A DNA stretch of 15,547 nucleotides, from contig MSJI02000450.1 of the NCBI GenBank assembly GCA_001931905.2, positions 1 through 15,547 on the forward strand, read 5' to 3'. This DNA comes from Cladosporium sp. IMV 00045. Taxonomy: Eukaryota; Ascomycota; Dothideomycetes; Cladosporiales; Cladosporiaceae. Positions 1-8,154 of the stretch are shown piece by piece. A model generated the notes under the pieces. The model was not told the origin of the DNA. It searched no databases and worked only from the letters and a program-made list of their open reading frames with translations. The translations under genes and the position numbers were made by a program. Within the stretch, counting starts at the first letter, position 1. Each line of letters starts with the position of its first letter.

Positions 1-7
1 GAATGCT

Positions 8-60
8 TCAACCCGCTATTTGAAAAGCGTCAACCCACGTCAAAGGTTGAAGGTAGGTTG
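8..60. repeat. left subterminal repeats of the hAT element
   Basis: The stretch holds TCAACCCGCTA (8-18), TCAACCCACGT (30-40), and the inverted forms AGGTTGA and AGGTTGATGG between 43 and 64. The first two recur in the same orientation but reversed order on the right side of the element. They are probable transposase-binding motifs. Confidence 0.6.
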
Positions 61-322
61 ATGGATTCATAACCTGTTAAATAGTTGCAGTTTGAGGTAG
101 TATAGCTGTGGTATAGCAGATCTCAGGTGTTGTTAGATCTGGTTTAGGGTCAGGGTTTGGGTGAACGGAGGGCTCTGATTGGTCGACATCGTATCACGTG
201 ATCAGATTGCGGCCAAATTGGCACCCCTGAGACCTCTGAGGGAGTCGTCTCAGAAGGCCTCCTGAACAACACGAATAGCATGCTTCTTCAAAAATTCAAA
301 ACACCACCACCACAACGTCACC

Positions 323-2798
323 ATGGCTTCACAAGCACGCAGGAGCAAGCGCAACATCAGCACAGTTGATTCCGATACTGAAAGTACCACTCCACGGTCG
401 CAACTGGCCAAGCGAGGCCGCCAAAGTCAGCTTCAATTCGGCCAAACTGCCATTACTTCAGCTTCATCTTTGACCACATCAACAACCACAACAACACGAT
501 CCCCTTCGCTATTCCCTGATCCAGAGGACCTGCGCGTACATCCTTCAGAGCACGCGCTCGCACGTCGCCAGCGCACGATCATAGCTGCTCAGAGAGCTGA
601 ATTCGATGTCGACTGGGCCTCAATTGGAGCTGATTACCGCCTACGCCACCGTACACATAAATCGATCCTTCGTCACCGGATCTCATGGATCTACAAACAC
701 GGTCTGGAGCTGCATAAGAAGGACATATTGAAGGGTACATGGCATCCAAAATGCCCTAAATACTGGCTCTGCTACCCCTGTTGGCAGGTTGTCAAAACTC
801 AGTTAATGGCATCCAATTCAACAGATAGCTGCTCAAGGCACCTTATGATGATCCATGAGATTGAACCACCTGGCACAGTCGCAACACCCTCCGCCAGAGC
901 GTCAGCAGCAGCGATTGAGAACTACCTTGAAGAAGAGCTGCCGTTACACGCAGAGCGATGGCGAGAGGACTTCATCAACTGGATTGTACACGACGATATC
1001 ACGTTTGAACAGGCGGCGAGTACGCGCCTACGCTCGGTTATCATCAACGGCGGCCCCAAGGTGAGGCACCTATTGCCATGCGCTCGTACAGTACGTACGT
1101 GGGTCCTCAATACCTACAATGAACGGATCAGTGAGGTGATTGCTGCCTTGGCACGTAGCCGGAGCAAGATTAACCTCTCCTTAGATGCATGGTCATCGTC
1201 AAACAACCAGTCACTTCTCGGTGTTTGTGGTCACTGGATCAACAAGCATGGCCAGTTCATTACAGCTCTCCTAGCCCTGAGGCCTCTCGACAGCCACGAC
1301 GGCACGGATATTGCTCAGGTCCTTCATGGCGTCATCAGTACATTCAATCTTGAGGCTAAACTCGGTGCCTTTCAAATGGACAATGCCGACACTAATGACA
1401 CAGCGCTCCGAGCGCTCTGTACGCTGCTGCCTACTGAGCATCGCTTCGATCCAAGCGAGGCACGACTCCGCTGCTTTGGTCATATCGTCAACCTGGTTGT
1501 GAAGGCATTGCTGTTTGGTGAAGGCACCTCACGGCTTCAAAAGGAGCTTCAAGATGCCGGTGATAAAGAGGCGTTTGCAATCTGGCGTAAGCAAGGCGCG
1601 ATTGGCCACCTTCACAACATCGTTACTTACATTGGCACGCTCACCAAAGCGGCTGAAGGCGTTTGAGGCTATTCAGAAGGTAGATGCTAGCGACTTTTCA
1701 CTTCGCCTCATCAGAGATATTGGCGTTAGGTGGAATAGCACCTATTCGATGATCCACCGTGCCATACAGCTCAAGGAGCAGACCAAGTACTACTGTAAGC
1801 ATTGGAGTAAGGCACCTGGCGAGCAGTACGACCTTACTGCTGACTTTCTGGATCGAGAGGCATGGAATGAACTCGAGCATTACAACGAGCTGCTGGCGCC
1901 GTTTGCAACTGCCACAAAGCGCATCGAAGGCAACGCCTATACAGGTAGCCACGGTGCCCTATGGGAGTGCATACCTACCATGGATTACCTGTTTTTCGAG
2001 CTCAAGGAGCGTGCAGATGAGGTAACTGCCGAGAAGGATCTCTTCAGCGATCACTTCAGGCATTGCCTCAAACACAGCTATAGCAAGCTCTATCACTATT
2101 ACAACGTGATTGACAAGAGCAGGCTGTACGCTGCCTCAGTTGCCTTACATCCTTGCATGAAGTACATTTATATTGAGGCGCACTGGCCTCGTACCAACAG
2201 CCGTGAGGCAATTGACATTGCAAAGGAGCAGGTACAATCACTGTTTCATGAATACCTCGCCAAGCACCGTCCGACTTCACTAACACCGGCACTAGCACCG
2301 GCGCAGGCAGCAGTGCTGGCGGCACTGGTTGATGCTTACAAACGCTTCCTTAGTTCAACCTTACAGAGCCGTCAGGATAACCTCAACCGACGGTTGAACA
2401 AGTACGATCTTGAGCTCCAGCGCTTCATGGATGACGAGCTAGATACCTCACTTATTACGTATGTCAATGGTGTGAGCGTTGAGGGTGACTACTTCGATGA
2501 ACCGCTCTGTTGGTGGCATGAGAGAGGCAAGAGAAGCTACCCTATCCTTGCGGCCATGGCGTACGACCTCTTTTCACTACCTGGCATGAGCAGCGAGTGC
2601 GAGAGGTCATTCAGTGCTGCCAAACGGATGATCACTGACGCTAGGTACCAGCTTAAGACTGACATTATTGAGGCAGATCAGTGTGTGAAGAGCTGGTTCA
2701 AACACGGCCTTGCAAACGGCCAGCATGCCTTCACTAACATTGCAGATCTTGAGGAGGTAGCAGCAGAGATAGCAGCACCAGCGATAGTTAGAGTATGA
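323..2798 (+). pseudogene. hAT transposase, split by a +1 frameshift
   Basis: This is the transposase of the surrounding hAT element, a cut-and-paste DNA transposase with an RNase H-like fold. The start ATG at 323 has a strong context (CACCATGG). The first part (447 codons to TGA at 1664) has a low-complexity N-terminus, a BED-type zinc finger (C150, C153, H173, H178), the first catalytic Asp in LSLDAW (about 288), the second in QMDNADTND (about 353), and the conserved RCFGHIVNL block. The second part continues in another frame from about 1638 to TGA at 2796. It carries the insertion domain, and its C-terminal hAT dimerisation region includes SSECERSFSAAKRM, whose Glu is the likely third catalytic residue. 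Homology passes from one frame to the other at 1634-1640 as if one base were extra. A whole protein would be about 820 residues. No intron fits the junction, so the gene is inactive unless the base is a sequencing error or frameshifting occurs. Confidence 0.88.
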
Positions 2799-2843
2799 AC
2801 AGCAACACCCTCTCAACTAGCTCTACCAGATATATCGTCAACA

Positions 2844-2888
2844 CGCAGGCCTCGCAGGCCTCGGAGGTCACGGAGGTCACGGAGGAGG
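2844..2888. repeat. five-unit 9-bp minisatellite
   Basis: Five consecutive 9-bp units are visible: CGCAGGCCT twice, CGGAGGTCA twice, then CGGAGGAGG. The tract lies 45 bp downstream of the hAT transposase stop, in the element's 3' untranslated part. The paired identical units suggest growth by slippage. Confidence 0.75.
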
Positions 2889-2940
2889 TTACGGAAGTCT
2901 CATTAATACCACCTTAAATCATGCCAAGGCTCCAAATACT

Positions 2941-3075
2941 CTCAACCTAGGTTCAACCCTCCATCAACCCACGTACTGCTGAGGCATCAACCCGCTAGTT
3001 GGGTTGTTCAACCTCACTTACATCAACCAACTATCCTGAGGCATTAAACCCACGTGAGGGCGGGTTGTTGCGACC
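2941..3075. repeat. right subterminal repeats of the hAT element
   Basis: The array contains TCAACCCACGT (2964-2974), TCAACCCGCTA (2987-2997), the inverted pair CAACCC/GGGTTG around 2988-3006, GTTCAACC (3006-3013), and a diverged second unit, CTGAGGCATTAAACCCACG, at 3036-3054. The phrase CTGAGGCAT is shared by two roughly 60-bp-spaced units. The array follows the transposase stop by about 150 bp. Confidence 0.6.
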
Positions 3076-3259
3076 CTTGATCAAGTGCACATCTCTCACT
3101 TTGTCAGTCGGGCTCATCGTGATGGTCATCAGCGTTTACCTGCGGATTAGCTCTAGAGATGCATTTGTCCAACAGCCCATCGACGTTGCCAGTAGTAACG
3201 TTACCGGGTCTTTGGCGTCGCGACAGGCACAAGTACTGAAGTTTATCTACTTTGTATAA
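3076..3259 (+). other. possible remnant of a membrane-protein gene next to the hAT end
   Basis: An open frame runs from inside the hAT end to TAA at 3257. Its last 55 or so residues look protein-like: one hydrophobic segment (SLTLSVGLIVMVISVYL) followed by a polar stretch ending ASRQAQVLKFIYFV. I do not recognise a family with confidence. No credible start codon lies outside the transposon, so if it is real it is a gene piece left beside the insertion. The following bases to 3407 are AT-rich and hold only a short direct repeat, AATCGCTTCT (about 3341 and 3355). Confidence 0.25.
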
Positions 3260-3407
3260 TGAACCATTTCGCATTCTACCTCGCTGAACATTCTCTTTGC
3301 AACTATTAAATTAATCGTAAGATTCAACCCAGTTCAAAAAATCGCTTCTCAGAGAATCGCTTCTGGGACTCGACATGCCACCCCACTACCTGCTCATTAC
3401 CATGTGT

Positions 3408-4669
3408 TCACCATGACACTTCTGCTTCTACAGGTATCTGAAGCATGCGCTCGCCTGATGCGGTCGGACGGGGCAGTCGACCAGCCCTGATGTTCATCTG
3501 TAGCGACGCGTGAAGCAATCTGGGCGATGCTAGAGTCTCGTCACGCGTTCGACGCATCTCTATAAACTCATACTTTGCTGTTCCGTCCTTTAGGTGCTTA
3601 TTCTTTTCCTTTTGCTGCTTCACAGTCATGAAGGGCACAGGCTTATCCCGGCCTTCTGGCGGATAGTCGTGGCCAATCCAGATTTTGGTGTCCTCAGGTA
3701 AAAGAAAGAGCTTTCGGCCTGAGTTAAAGATAGCCTCTGCACTGCCGCCCGGAAAATCGGCGCGAGCTGACCCGAGGTCGATGTTGAATACCGAGTCCCC
3801 GACGAAGACGTTGCCTGATTGAAGGGTCAGTCAAAGCCTGAGGATAATCGTATATTTGCGCACTCACTTCCGATCTTGTAGCCTACGTGGTCGGGTGTAT
3901 GGCCCGGTAGGTGGAGAACTTGGGCAGTGAGATTTCCGACTTGGAATGTTTCATCATCCTCCCACAACTTGTCGAAAACCCCTTCATAATCTTTGGCTGG
4001 GATGTTGTATCGGGCCCCGAACATCTCCTGCACCTGTTTGATGCGACACCCGATGCAAATGGCGGGTTTTTGACCACACTCTTGGCTAAGACGTTGCTGT
4101 AAATACGAGGCTGCTGTCATATGGTCTGCGTGGGCATGTGTTTCTAGTATCATGTCGATTTTGTAACCTTTGTCCACGACAAGGTTGAACAGCACGTCGG
4201 CAGACTTCGTCGAAATCTTGCCGTTTGCAGGATCATAATCGAGGACAGGATCTATGATGACAGCGGCCGATTTTGCAGGATCGGCCACCACGTATTGCCA
4301 TGAGCCAGTCGTCTTGTCGAAGAAGTCGTGGACGGTAGGTTCGGCTAGGTGGCTGGAAAGACATTCGTTGCCAACAATGGTCGAACTCGTGTTTGCTTGT
4401 GTGTGCCCCAACGAACTGAACGTGCGAATGCTGTTGTGACGGGGCGGATGTGAGGCGCAATACGCTGCTGTAAAGCGCTTCGTGGGTTGGATTACCCCCG
4501 GGATGGCGGTGCTGATGTGTAAGCTGTGGCGGTAATGGTAAGACGCGCCCAGCGACAAGGATACCGGAGGACTTCCCAGCCTCAACGTTTGAGCGCTACT
4601 TCTCATAAGAAGCGAGAGTGGCTTCATCGTGTTGTTTGTGGCCATCGTTCGAGACGGTGATCTTTGCAT
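3408..4669 (-). CDS. Blh/ETHE1-type mitochondrial persulfide dioxygenase (metallo-beta-lactamase fold)
   Basis: The predicted 402-residue enzyme comes from two exons (4669-3868 and 3814-3408) joined in frame across a 53-nt intron. ETHE1/Blh proteins are Fe(II) dioxygenases that oxidise glutathione persulfide to sulfite, the step after sulfide:quinone oxidoreductase in mitochondrial H2S disposal. The first 90 or so residues are rich in Ser, Arg and Ala, like a mitochondrial presequence. The metal-binding set is visible: THAHADH (177-183), PGHTPDHVGY with H257, FVGD with D274, and IGHDY with H316. The C-terminal block, with RRTRDETLASPRLLHASLQ and MNIRAGRLP, matches the bacterial Blh type more than animal ETHE1. 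There is no N-terminal DUF442 and no C-terminal rhodanese. The ATG at 4669 is the first in frame; Met9 and Met15 are alternatives. The gene diverges from SQR at 5104. Biochemical function is inferred from family. Confidence 0.88.
3815..3867 (-). other. spliceosomal intron in the persulfide dioxygenase gene
   Basis: On the minus strand the intron begins GTGAGT at 3867 and ends CAG at 3815, with a CTGAC branch-type motif about 15 nt before the acceptor. Removing it splits a Ser codon (A|GC) and restores the conserved sequence KIGS-NVFVGDS across the junction. Without splicing the frame ends within 15 codons. Confidence 0.9.
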
Positions 4670-5103
4670 TCATGAAGAATAGACGGGCTGGGCTAGAATA
4701 GAAGTACAGTCGTGGGCGCTGGGAATTTGGTTATCACATAAACGCCCATGATCTATAGTCAAGGGTACTCTAGCCGAACGATCTTGGAAACGGGAACATC
4801 GGCGACTACGGTCGCCGATGCTCACGCTTTGACCTCTCGCTCTGTGCAGGCGTCACGGGCGGGGTTCCCCTATCGATACGCTCGGGGCTTTTCATCTGCC
4901 AGCCTATCCTCAGTCCTTCCCATCTCGATCAATCCGCTGTCGGAGGTTTCACTCGCCACCCCGGCTCGCCCCGCTATTCTGACAATTCACTCGGGGGTCA
5001 TTTCGTGCGATTCGACGTTCCCCTATATACAGACAAAACTGACAGCTACAGTGTGTGCACTATCTCAATTTACCAAAACACTCGTGGACTATCGTCTTTG
5101 ACC
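4670..5103. promoter_or_regulatory. shared divergent promoter of the persulfide dioxygenase and SQR genes
   Basis: This 434-bp region separates two start codons facing away from each other. A TATATA box (5024-5029) sits 75 bp before the SQR ATG and supports 5104 as its start. A perfect 10-bp inverted repeat lies at 4797-4820, nearer to the dioxygenase gene (about 130 bp from its ATG). I see no clear TATA box for the dioxygenase gene. Shared control of both genes is inferred from layout. Confidence 0.65.
4797..4820. promoter_or_regulatory. perfect 10-bp inverted repeat in the divergent promoter
   Basis: The arms are CATCGGCGAC (4797-4806) and GTCGCCGATG (4811-4820), separated by TACG. The arms contain CGG/CCG triplets, the half-sites read by fungal Zn2Cys6 dimers, so a regulator site is one reading. 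No transcript is expected to need this hairpin. Confidence 0.5.
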
Positions 5104-6480
5104 ATGTCAATCCTTTCGCGCTTTTCGGCCCCGAAGACACGTCACATCCTCACGACACGCCCTATTGTCTTCGCCTCCACAAGTCAGCCGACCCGCTCGT
5201 TTGCCTCCGTAATCAATGCACCACAAGTGAGTTCGAGTTCACACAGTCACAAAGTGGTCATTGTGGGTGGTGGTAGCGCCGGGATCACTATTAGCAATCA
5301 ATTACTCCGTTCAGGACGCTTCACGTCCAAGGACGTTGCTCTTATCGACCCAGCGGAATGGCACCATTACCAACCCGGCTGGACTCTGGTCGGAGGAGGT
5401 CTTAAGGACAAAGATTCTTTGAAAAAAAGATTGGCCGATATGGTTGATGCGAAAGTCCGATTTTACAACGATCAAGTCCAAAGCTTCTCGCCGGACCAGC
5501 ACACCCTTTCTCTTCGCAACGGTGCACAAATCAGCTACGAACAGCTTGTTGTCTGCCCGGGGATCAAGGTCGACTTTACCAGCATTCGTGGATTGCAAGA
5601 TGCGGTTGCCGACCCTCACGCTCCCGTTTCTTCCATCTACAGTTACGACACGTGCGACAAGACTGCCCGTAATCTCGCAGATTTCAGGAAGGGGAAGGCC
5701 TTGTTCACCCACCCCACGGGTCCCGTCAAATGTGCCGGCGCCCCTCAAAAGATTATGTGGCTAGCATTGGATGGGTGGAAGCGAGCTGGCCTCTACAAGC
5801 CGGATCATCCTTCGACGTCTCCGGTCCACATCAGTTTCGCAACAGGGATGCCCGTCATGTTTGGAGTGCCAAAGTACAGCCAGAAGTTGGATGAGCTTCG
5901 GGCACAAAGGGGTGTAGAGGGTTTGTTCCAACACGACCTGGTTGCCATCGAAGGCAATACCGCCATCCTCGCCCAGGCCGATGGCAAGGGGGAGGTCAAG
6001 AGGCACTTTGATCTCCTGCATGCCGTTCCTAAGATGGGGCCTCACCCGTTTGTCAAGACAAGTGCGTTAGCAAACGAAGCGGGTTTCGTGGATGTGGATG
6101 AGGGCACACTTCGACACAAGAGATACTCGAACGTGTGGTCGTGCGGCGATGCCTCTGGTTTGCCAACATCCAAAACCGCTGCTGCAATCACGGCTCAAGC
6201 GCCGGTCTTGGTGTCTAACCTGCTTAGTGTGATGCAGGACCAAACTCCCTCCGAAATCTATAATGGGTACACATCATGCCCATTGCTTACTGAGTATGGC
6301 AAGGTCATGCTCGCCGAGTTCGCCTACGGAGGCAAGCCCTACGAAACGTTCGGTCGATTTGTTGACCAGGCCACGCCGCGCCGCGCATTCTATCACATGA
6401 AAAAGGATTTCTTTCCATGGGTGTATTATGCATCAATGGTCAAGGGGACGTGGGCCGGGCCCAAGGGTTGGAAGTGGTGA
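5104..6480 (+). CDS. sulfide:quinone oxidoreductase, mitochondrial
   Basis: The 458-residue flavoprotein is of the SQR type known as HMT2 in fission yeast and SQOR in animals. It oxidises H2S at the inner mitochondrial membrane, reduces ubiquinone and hands sulfane sulfur to an acceptor such as glutathione. Residues 1-40 resemble a presequence (Ser/Arg/Thr-rich, no acidic residues). The FAD-binding VVIVGGGSAG is at 51-60. Family blocks are PVKCAGAPQKIMW (catalytic Cys210), GDASGLPTSKTAAAI (349-363) and YTSCPLLTEYGKVMLAEF. The C-terminus is aromatic-rich, as expected for membrane attachment. The frame opens upstream to an ATG at 5005, but a TATA box at 5024 and the presequence favour 5104. In animal SQOR the second redox Cys follows the GD of the PTSKT motif. 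Here that residue is Ala, and a Cys (C347) lies just before GD. The gene has no intron. Its divergent partner carries out the next pathway step. Confidence 0.93.
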   Translation: MSILSRFSAPKTRHILTTRPIVFASTSQPTRSFASVINAPQVSSSSHSHKVVIVGGGSAGITISNQLLRSGRFTSKDVALIDPAEWHHYQPGWTLVGGGLKDKDSLKKRLADMVDAKVRFYNDQVQSFSPDQHTLSLRNGAQISYEQLVVCPGIKVDFTSIRGLQDAVADPHAPVSSIYSYDTCDKTARNLADFRKGKALFTHPTGPVKCAGAPQKIMWLALDGWKRAGLYKPDHPSTSPVHISFATGMPVMFGVPKYSQKLDELRAQRGVEGLFQHDLVAIEGNTAILAQADGKGEVKRHFDLLHAVPKMGPHPFVKTSALANEAGFVDVDEGTLRHKRYSNVWSCGDASGLPTSKTAAAITAQAPVLVSNLLSVMQDQTPSEIYNGYTSCPLLTEYGKVMLAEFAYGGKPYETFGRFVDQATPRRAFYHMKKDFFPWVYYASMVKGTWAGPKGWKW

Positions 6481-6894
6481 ACAACGTGAACAACGTGGAA
6501 GTTGTTGAGCTTGCAAGATAAATGTGGATGTAGGTTGGGTGAAAGGTCTCTTCGATTCTGTTTTTTTCTTCAACACTACACAGCGTAGATGCTATCGTGG
6601 AGTCACCGAGTGGCTATATAGGAGCAAGTCGAGGTTGCATTGAATTTCGCATACGTTGGTAATAGCAATACGGATGTTCGTCAACAAGATCATGTAATCT
6701 CGCCCTGCGGATGTTGATACTCAGTTTCATTGATTAATCATCATTTTGATTTGGCGAGCTCCATCAAACACTTGAGTGATATCATAGGGTGATAATTGAA
6801 CATAGTCATCATTGCTGACAAATCGTTGCAATGTAACACTCGAAAATGTAGTCTTGACTCACTACTGAAGTCATCCAACACGCCTGTCAACTCA
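6481..6894. other. intergenic region between convergent SQR and DUF1275 genes
   Basis: The 414-bp stretch holds the 3' flanks of two converging genes. TGAACAACG is tandemly repeated over the SQR stop (6478-6495), and AACAAC/GTTGTT (6489-6494 and 6501-6506) could form a 6-bp hairpin with a 6-nt loop. The rest is AT-rich with no coding signal. Confidence 0.5.
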
Positions 6895-7599
6895 TCAAGC
6901 ATCTTGTCGTGATTGCTGCTTATTGAACAGAAGCGTGAAGGTAACCAGAAGCTTCACCGCCGCTGACAGTATTAAGGTGTTGGCCGAGCCAACTGTCTTG
7001 TACATGAACGCACCAGCGAAACTCCCCCCTATCAAGGTGAGCAAAAATAGTGCTCGGCGGTTCCTTCGCCGGTTATTCGATGATAACAACATTGGGTCAA
7101 TGACGAAGTCAACCCAGGCTGCGGTGGCCATTGCAGTAGTGATCTCCTGAATTCGCATTGGTCGCATTGATGCCACCTGTGCGCCTGAAGAAAATGCTAG
7201 CAGTGCAATAGATCCCATGGCGAAAGGGCCAGTCCCCTGGCCACCACTTACACCCTGGACGGCGGCCGCGCCGAAGACCATAAGAGTTTGCGCGAGGTGT
7301 GTAGCGAGTAGCCAGTCCCTACGACTTGGGCCGATGACATTGGCAATCTGGCCTGTTATTGTGGCACCCGCGACGAACGTGGCTAGACTGATGCCAATGT
7401 TGGGCAGGCTGAATTGGTCGCCACCAAGTCCGGCTGCCCCCACGGCCAGGACGACTGTGTTTCCTGTCTGGTTTGAAGCAAAGCACTTGAAATCCGGAAA
7501 GGCGATTGCGTCTTGGACGCCAATGCTGAACGTCAACAAGAGAAGTTGAAGCTCGATGAACAAGTCAACACGAAGCGTTGCCGCAAGATACGTCCTCAT
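6895..7599 (-). CDS. DUF1275 (YoaK-family) membrane protein
   Basis: The 234-residue protein is of the DUF1275 family, whose biochemical role is unknown. Family signatures are the N-terminal block with LLLTFSIGVQDAIAFPDF, then CFASNQTGNTVVLAVG (39-54), and the block with SGAQVASMR and QEITTAMATAAWVDFV (138-166). About six hydrophobic segments can be seen: near 13-33, 70-88, 96-116, 128-146, 182-200 and 206-225. A basic loop (NNRRRNRR) precedes the fifth. The length is close to normal for the family. Met1 at 7599 begins four residues before family-like sequence, and the frame stays open a short way upstream, so a slightly longer N-terminus is possible. A candidate 5' intron (7682 down to 7632, GTATGT to CAG, with ATTAAC) would lie in the leader. 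The gene is convergent with SQR and divergent from the multicopper oxidase remnant. Confidence 0.85.
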   Translation of the reverse strand: MRTYLAATLRVDLFIELQLLLLTFSIGVQDAIAFPDFKCFASNQTGNTVVLAVGAAGLGGDQFSLPNIGISLATFVAGATITGQIANVIGPSRRDWLLATHLAQTLMVFGAAAVQGVSGGQGTGPFAMGSIALLAFSSGAQVASMRPMRIQEITTAMATAAWVDFVIDPMLLSSNNRRRNRRALFLLTLIGGSFAGAFMYKTVGSANTLILSAAVKLLVTFTLLFNKQQSRQDA

Positions 7600-8154
7600 C
7601 TTTGAACGTAGAGATCCGTGCGTGTTATATGCTGCGACATGTTAATGCTTGGTCCATCTCATCATTGGAAGCGTACACATACCTCCTGTGATTTACTTTC
7701 TACTCGCCTGGGAGCGGCTTGAGCTGCCTTCAGAATAGCTACAAGTAGCACGACGCTACCCTCCCTCTCAGAGAAATCCACTTTGTAGGCGTCAATCTTA
7801 TCTGAAGCAAGGAGGTGACACGGACACCTCGAAATTGATCCCCGTGCGGTGGGATCGGAGAATTCGGGACCCCGGCGACCTCGGCGACCTCGAGCTGATG
7901 CGCAGGTCTCGGAAGACTAGCAGTCTTCAGCTCCCCTATTACTGACCGCCAATATTTTGGGGACGGCGTTCACAACGCTTAATAGGGTCAAGCACTTACG
8001 GGCTCACGGGAATGGCGATCCTCCGCTTCGGCGGCTTCAACGGCGTCACGCAAGAATGACGTCTGTGTGTCAGCGTATCTGTGTCGGGGCCATCTACACA
8101 AAGCCCCCCGACCGCTCGTCTCGCTGTCAACCAGTACCAGTGCCGTTCGCGAAC
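7600..8154. promoter_or_regulatory. intergenic region between the DUF1275 gene and the multicopper oxidase remnant
   Basis: This 555-bp region lies between divergent genes. It contains an exact tandem duplication of CGGCGACCT (7873-7890). At 7912-7928 there is an inverted repeat, GAAGACT/AGTCTTC, with a 3-nt spacer. CGG-rich sequence around 7842-7892 could hold sites for Zn2Cys6 regulators. No TATA box is clear. The frame open from 7957 into the oxidase gene is unlikely to be translated before the signal-peptide Met at 8155. Confidence 0.4.

Larger units (their letters stand above)
1..3075 (+). mobile_element. hAT-superfamily DNA transposon
   Basis: The element is defined by a hAT transposase gene (323-2798) between arrays of CAACCC/GGGTTG-type subterminal repeats. 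The left array is at 8-60 and the right one at 2941-3075. The 11-mers TCAACCCGCTA (8-18 and 2987-2997) and TCAACCCACGT (30-40 and 2964-2974) occur on both sides. Short repeated subterminal motifs are typical transposase-binding sites in hAT elements. The left terminus may lie before position 1, so neither the terminal inverted repeats nor the 8-bp target duplication can be fixed. The right limit, near GGGTTGTTGCGACCC (3062-3076), is an estimate. The 5' leader (1-322) shows no other gene. Confidence 0.8.

Noticed and set aside
139..165. Telomere-like TTAGGGTCAGGGTTTGGG
   Set aside because: Only one true TTAGGG unit is present and it lies inside a hAT leader; there is no repeat array.
4748..5101. 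117-codon frame in the divergent promoter, ending 2 nt before the SQR ATG
   Set aside because: It covers the TATA box of SQR, has no recognisable domain, and is most easily explained as chance in a GC-balanced promoter. An upstream-ORF role would need a transcript starting before 4748.
5005..5103. Upstream in-frame ATG extending SQR by 33 residues
   Set aside because: The extension contains the TATA box at 5024-5029 and would bury the presequence; 5104 gives a typical N-terminus.
7957..8154. 66-codon extension upstream of the oxidase signal peptide
   Set aside because: The sequence is Arg-rich and unlike a secreted protein N-terminus, while Met at 8155 is followed directly by a hydrophobic signal peptide.
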